A stretch of DNA of 8,104 bases from Methanobacteriota archaeon (GTDB lineage: Archaea; Thermoplasmatota; Thermoplasmata; RBG-16-68-12): contig VBMC01000062.1 of assembly GCA_005879015.1 (NCBI GenBank), positions 1-8,104 of the forward strand, read 5' to 3'. The position numbers were made by a program, and so were the translations under genes. Under the pieces are notes generated by a model, which was not told the origin of the DNA, made no database searches, and was given only the letters and a program-made list of their open reading frames with translations. Below, one piece after another: positions 5,494 to 8,104 of this stretch. Numbering within the stretch: the stretch's first letter is position 1; the number at the start of each line of letters is the position of its first letter.

Positions 5494-5532
5494 CTTAACA
5501 GCACGTGCGCTGTCATCCGCAGACACACGTGT
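5494..5532 (+). promoter_or_regulatory. Candidate promoter with two CACGTG palindromes
   Basis: CTTAAC at 5494-5499 is a weak TATA candidate about 50 bases before the ATG at 5547. Just downstream are two perfect 8-bp palindromes sharing a CACGTG core: GCACGTGC at 5501-5508 and ACACGTGT at 5525-5532, with centres 24 bases apart. They bracket the predicted transcription start near 5522, which suits repressor binding. CACGTG is not rare in GC-rich DNA, so this is suggestive only. Confidence 0.35.
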
Positions 5533-5546
5533 CGTTGCAAGTTCCC

Positions 5547-6887
5547 ATGGACAATGGCAACCGCGTCCCTGTCGTTGCGCGGGCGTGGGAAGCCGCGAAG
5601 CGACACATTCCATTCGGCGTGAATAGCAACTACCGGCTCGTCGATCCCTATCCGTTGTACGTCCGCAAGGCAAGGGGCTCGAAGCTGTGGGACGTCGACG
5701 GGAACGAATACGTCGACTTCAACATGGCCTTTGGGGCGCTCGTCGCGGGGCACAGCCACCCGGTCCTCGCGAGGGCGATGCGCGACCGCGTATCGAACGG
5801 CACCATCTTCGGATACGAATCGGTCGACGCGGGCCGGCTCGCGGATCACCTGTGCGGGCGGTTCCACATGGACCGCCTGAAGTTCTCCATGACGGGTCTC
5901 GACGCGACGCTGTTCGCGGTCCGGCTGGCCCGCGCCGTGACCGGCCGCCGGAGGATCCTCAAGTTCGAGGGATGCTACCATGGATCCCACGACTCCCTGA
6001 TGGTCTCGATCAAGCCGCGAAAGGAACTGTCCGGGGACCCGAAGCATCCGAACGTCGTGCCTTCGTCCAAGGGATTGCTGAAGGAACTCGTCGAGACCGC
6101 GATCGTCGCTCCCTTCAATGACATCGACGCCACGGAGTCCCTCGCCCTGATGCATCGCGACGACGTGGCCGGGATCATCCTCGAGCCGGTGCCGATGAAC
6201 ATGGGCTACGTCCAGCCGGAACCCGGCTTCCTGGAAGGCGTGCGTGCCGTGGCCGACGAGGTCGGGGCGATCCTGATCTTCGACGAGGTGAAGACCTGCG
6301 GCAAGTGGTACGGGGGAGCGGAGGAGGCGTTCCATGTGACGCCGGACGTCAAGGTACTCGGCAAAGCGATCGGAGGCGGTTTCCCCTTGGCCGCCGTGGG
6401 CGGCAAGGCGTCGATCTTGGACCAGGTCATCCCGGGTCAAATCTCCCACGCCGGGACCTTCAATGCGAATCCCCTCAGCATCTCCGCGGGGCTCGTGACG
6501 CTGACGAAGATCCTGACCCGCGCGGGCGTGCGGCACGCGCAACGGATGGGCAACGACCTCGCGAAAGGCTACACGGATGTGATCGCCGACCACCGGCTCC
6601 CCATGAAGGTCCAGGCCGGTGGAATCAGCGGGACCGTCCACTTCGCGCGCAGCATCGTCCGGGATTGGCGGTCCTTCGAGGAGGTCGACGTGGGCCGGTG
6701 GTGGGGCTACTACACGGCGATGCTGAATCGCGGCGTAATCCCGATGGCGACGGGCGCGGACGAGCAGTGGACGACGTCAGTGGCCCACACGCATGCCGAT
6801 GTCGCACGGCACCTCGGTGCGTTCGAGGAGGTCGCGGAAGGGATGAAGCAGAAGCAGGCCGACATGTCGATCGTCGAAGCGATTTGA
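5547..6887 (+). CDS. Class III PLP-dependent aminotransferase, glutamate-1-semialdehyde aminomutase-like
   Basis: A 446-residue enzyme, close to the roughly 430 residues usual for glutamate-1-semialdehyde 2,1-aminomutase. The family frame is clear: IPFGVNSNYR near the start, LWDVDGNEYVDFNMAFGALVAGHSHP, FEGCYHGSHD (141-150), IILEPVPMNMG, Asp246 in IFDEV for the PLP nitrogen, the Schiff-base Lys273 in LGKAIGGGFPLAAVGG, and GTFNANPLS with the phosphate-binding Thr304. Two motifs differ from true aminomutases: the FSN-TGSEA phosphate loop reads FSMTGLDA (113-120), and the residues after IFDEV read KTCGKW rather than MTGFR. A different substrate is therefore likely, so I give no gene symbol. The ATG at 5547 is preferred; in-frame GTG codons at 5529 and 5505 could add 6 or 14 residues. 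A small zinc-finger-like gene follows 10 bases downstream. Confidence 0.9.
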   Translation: MDNGNRVPVVARAWEAAKRHIPFGVNSNYRLVDPYPLYVRKARGSKLWDVDGNEYVDFNMAFGALVAGHSHPVLARAMRDRVSNGTIFGYESVDAGRLADHLCGRFHMDRLKFSMTGLDATLFAVRLARAVTGRRRILKFEGCYHGSHDSLMVSIKPRKELSGDPKHPNVVPSSKGLLKELVETAIVAPFNDIDATESLALMHRDDVAGIILEPVPMNMGYVQPEPGFLEGVRAVADEVGAILIFDEVKTCGKWYGGAEEAFHVTPDVKVLGKAIGGGFPLAAVGGKASILDQVIPGQISHAGTFNANPLSISAGLVTLTKILTRAGVRHAQRMGNDLAKGYTDVIADHRLPMKVQAGGISGTVHFARSIVRDWRSFEEVDVGRWWGYYTAMLNRGVIPMATGADEQWTTSVAHTHADVARHLGAFEEVAEGMKQKQADMSIVEAI

Positions 6888-6897
6888 AGGAGAGAGC

Positions 6898-7026
6898 GTG
6901 CCGCGGCGCAAGTACGGCCGGATGATCAAACCTCTCCCCGTGACAAAGCCGGAGAAGTGCCGCTTTTGCAAAGCTGGGAGACCGTGTCCGATTCACAACC
7001 CGGACGGATCGCTGCGAGCGCGCTGA
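6898..7026 (+). CDS. 42-residue zinc-finger-like microprotein
   Basis: A short gene that begins 10 bases after the class III aminotransferase stop. GGAG of the AAGGAGAGAGC stretch sits 5 bases before a GTG start at 6898, a convincing ribosome-binding site. The product is very basic at its N-terminus (PRRKYGRMIKPL) and has one metal-binding cluster, CRFCKAGRPCPIH: Cys21-x2-Cys24-x5-Cys30-x2-His33, which could bind a single zinc ion. It ends with NPDGSLRAR. The arrangement suggests a small nucleic-acid or protein-binding knuckle co-expressed with the aminotransferase. I do not recognise a named family. Its length is below common gene-calling limits, so it may be missing from related annotations. 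Confidence 0.72.
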   Translation: MPRRKYGRMIKPLPVTKPEKCRFCKAGRPCPIHNPDGSLRAR

Positions 7027-7087
7027 ATCCGGGAAGGCCAAGGCTACCGCTAGATGATGATGTCGACCTCGACGCCTCGCCCGTGCT

Positions 7088-7468
7088 TTACGCGATCGGC
7101 TGCCAGACGACGAATTCGTTGTCGTCCGGATCGTAGAACGTGCCCATGAAGACGTTCAACGCGTCTCGCTTCGACGGCTCTTCTCCGATTCGAACGCCCC
7201 GCTCCTTCAGGGTCTCGAACGTCCGGTCGATGTCGTCCGTCTGGAAGATCAACCCGGTCACGCCTCCGATCCCACGGCCCGTGTCGCCCTCCCAAGGTAC
7301 GTGCGTCCCGAACGTGATTCCGCCCGCGTCATACACGGACAGCTTCATTCCTTCGTTCTTGTCGACGAGTTTGAAGCCCAACGTCTCCGAGTAGAACTTC
7401 CTCGCCTGGTCATGGTCCGATACGTGCACGGTGCTCATCAAGAATTTTCCAACGACGGGTTCCGCCAT
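7088..7468 (-). CDS. VOC-family (glyoxalase/dioxygenase-like) protein
   Basis: A 126-residue protein with the paired beta-alpha-beta-beta-beta fold of the vicinal oxygen chelate family. The first module runs from FLMSTVHVSDHDQARKFYSETLGFKLV to THVPW, and the second from GLIFQTDDIDRTFETLKERGV to MGTFYDPDDNEFVVWQP. Candidate metal ligands are His15 in TVHVSD and Glu118 in DNEFVVW, the usual first and last ligands of the family. Members include glyoxalase I, extradiol dioxygenases, epimerases and antibiotic-binding proteins; this short generic form cannot be assigned a substrate. The ATG at 7468 has GGAGG three bases upstream and a TATA-like box at 7501-7510, so it has its own promoter and need not depend on the methyltransferase behind it. 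It converges on the zinc-finger microprotein gene. Confidence 0.9.
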   Translation of the reverse strand: MAEPVVGKFLMSTVHVSDHDQARKFYSETLGFKLVDKNEGMKLSVYDAGGITFGTHVPWEGDTGRGIGGVTGLIFQTDDIDRTFETLKERGVRIGEEPSKRDALNVFMGTFYDPDDNEFVVWQPIA

Positions 7469-7500
7469 CTTCCTTCCTCCATACCCTGAGGGACCGAGAC

Positions 7501-7510
7501 GCCTTTAACC
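7501..7510 (-). promoter_or_regulatory. Candidate TATA box for the VOC-family gene
   Basis: On the minus strand this reads GGTTAAAGGC, about 38 bases before the ATG at 7468. A transcription start near 7480 would leave a leader of about 12 bases that includes the GGAGG site. It resembles the CTTAAA box of the tRNA promoter. It lies in the 69-base gap after the methyltransferase stop. Confidence 0.5.
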
Positions 7511-7537
7511 GTTGGGGCTCCTCGGAGGTGGAACGTT

Positions 7538-8086
7538 TCAGGACCTCGGCCTCTCTGCGATGACCAAACACGCCGCCCAATTGAGCCGCTCGTATCGAAG
7601 GAGCCGCAGGCCTGCGCCCTCCATGAATTGCCGATATTCCTCGGGACGGTACACGCGCACGAACAGGGCGAGTAGCCGGGTCGCGGGGGAGAGGATGATC
7701 ACACGTCCTCCGGGGCGGAGCAGATTAGCCGTGATTGTGGCCCCCGCCTCCGGGCTCGGAAGATAGTAGAAGGAACCCGCGAAGATGATCGTGTCGAAGA
7801 CACCGGGCCGAAACGGCGGGTGCATCACGTCCGCTCGAATCAGGTGGCCTTGGTATCGTGCGCGCTTCAGCATCTCGCGGGACAGGTCGATCCCGACGGA
7901 GGCGGTGAGGTGTCCCGTCGTGAAGCCGGTCCCCACGCCGACATCGAGAACCCGCAGACCGTGGATCTCGGCTCGCACCCGCTCCAACCATTGTCGCTGG
8001 TAGAGACGGGCGTTGATCCGGTCGTACCAGGGCGCGATTCGATCGAAGAACCGGAGCGCCTTCGCGGCCCCTTGCACGACCGGCAC
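7538..8086 (-). CDS. Class I SAM-dependent methyltransferase (possibly partial at the right edge)
   Basis: A methyltransferase of about 182 residues. Motif I (VLDVGVGTG, 46-54) binds S-adenosylmethionine, Asp67 in VGIDLSREML is the acidic residue after strand 2, IRADVMHPPFRPGVFDTIIF (83-102) covers the motif II/III region, and LLRPGGRVIILSP (122-134) is the usual strand-5 turn. The opening FFDRIAPWYDRINARLY resembles the UbiE/MenG and related small-molecule methyltransferases, but the C-terminus is short and the substrate is unknown. The GTG at 8086 is the first possible start in view. It has no clear Shine-Dalgarno and the frame stays open to the window end, so the true start may lie further right. 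It is followed on the same strand by the VOC gene. Confidence 0.88.
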   Translation of the reverse strand: MPVVQGAAKALRFFDRIAPWYDRINARLYQRQWLERVRAEIHGLRVLDVGVGTGFTTGHLTASVGIDLSREMLKRARYQGHLIRADVMHPPFRPGVFDTIIFAGSFYYLPSPEAGATITANLLRPGGRVIILSPATRLLALFVRVYRPEEYRQFMEGAGLRLLRYERLNWAACLVIAERPRS

Positions 8087-8104
8087 GGTCGTCCGGATTG
8101 CGCG

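Noticed and set aside
5451..6641. 396-codon open frame on the minus strand opposite the class III aminotransferase
   Set aside because: It is the complement-strand frame that mirrors a GC-rich gene, rich in Arg, His, Asp and Val with no recognisable domain. The plus-strand frame has clear catalytic motifs.

Overview
The window looks like chromosomal DNA from a high-GC archaeon. The evidence is indirect. Several genes have TATA-like boxes about 25-40 bases before the start. Two of these boxes are preceded by the same purine-rich BRE-like heptamer, AGAAAGG. One transcript appears leaderless, GTG starts are common, the tRNA gene has no encoded CCA, and the VapB and PfpI proteins are of archaeal type. 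A high-GC Thermoplasmatota-like lineage is my best guess, but no marker gene here settles it.

Layout, left to right. (1) Bases 1-223 (+) are probably the 3' end of a gene entering from the left, with a saccharopine-dehydrogenase-like C-terminus. (2) A leftward cluster (-) at 240-3192 is transcribed in the order PLP aminotransferase, small unknown basic protein, aldehyde dehydrogenase of the 4-aminobutanal/betaine-aldehyde type. Small hairpins lie at the gene ends and before the dehydrogenase. (3) A divergent intergenic region (3193-3335) holds a promoter for each direction and a perfect 8-bp inverted repeat. (4) A rightward block (+) carries a VapB-VapC toxin-antitoxin pair with a 16-bp palindrome between its TATA box and start codon, then a PfpI/DJ-1 protein and tRNA-Val(GAC). 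(5) A leftward flavin-type split-barrel (PNPOx-like) protein sits at 4778-5395. (6) Rightward from 5547 are a divergent class III aminotransferase related to glutamate-1-semialdehyde aminomutase and a 42-residue zinc-finger-like protein with its own Shine-Dalgarno. (7) Leftward at the right end are a VOC (glyoxalase-like) protein and a class I SAM methyltransferase whose start may lie beyond the edge.

Functionally, most of the window is small-molecule metabolism: two PLP enzymes, an aldehyde dehydrogenase, and carbonyl- or cofactor-related proteins. The aminotransferase/dehydrogenase pair would suit an amino-acid or amine degradation route in which an amino group is removed and the resulting aldehyde oxidised; the substrate cannot be read from sequence. 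I see no CRISPR array, insertion sequence, phage gene or rRNA. If the small protein at 1834-2061 is not real, 1746-2088 is the only gene-free stretch over 300 bases, and it holds just the hairpins described. The points most worth a second look are the altered cofactor-binding motif of the class III aminotransferase, the unlisted zinc-finger microprotein, and the compact vapBC control region.
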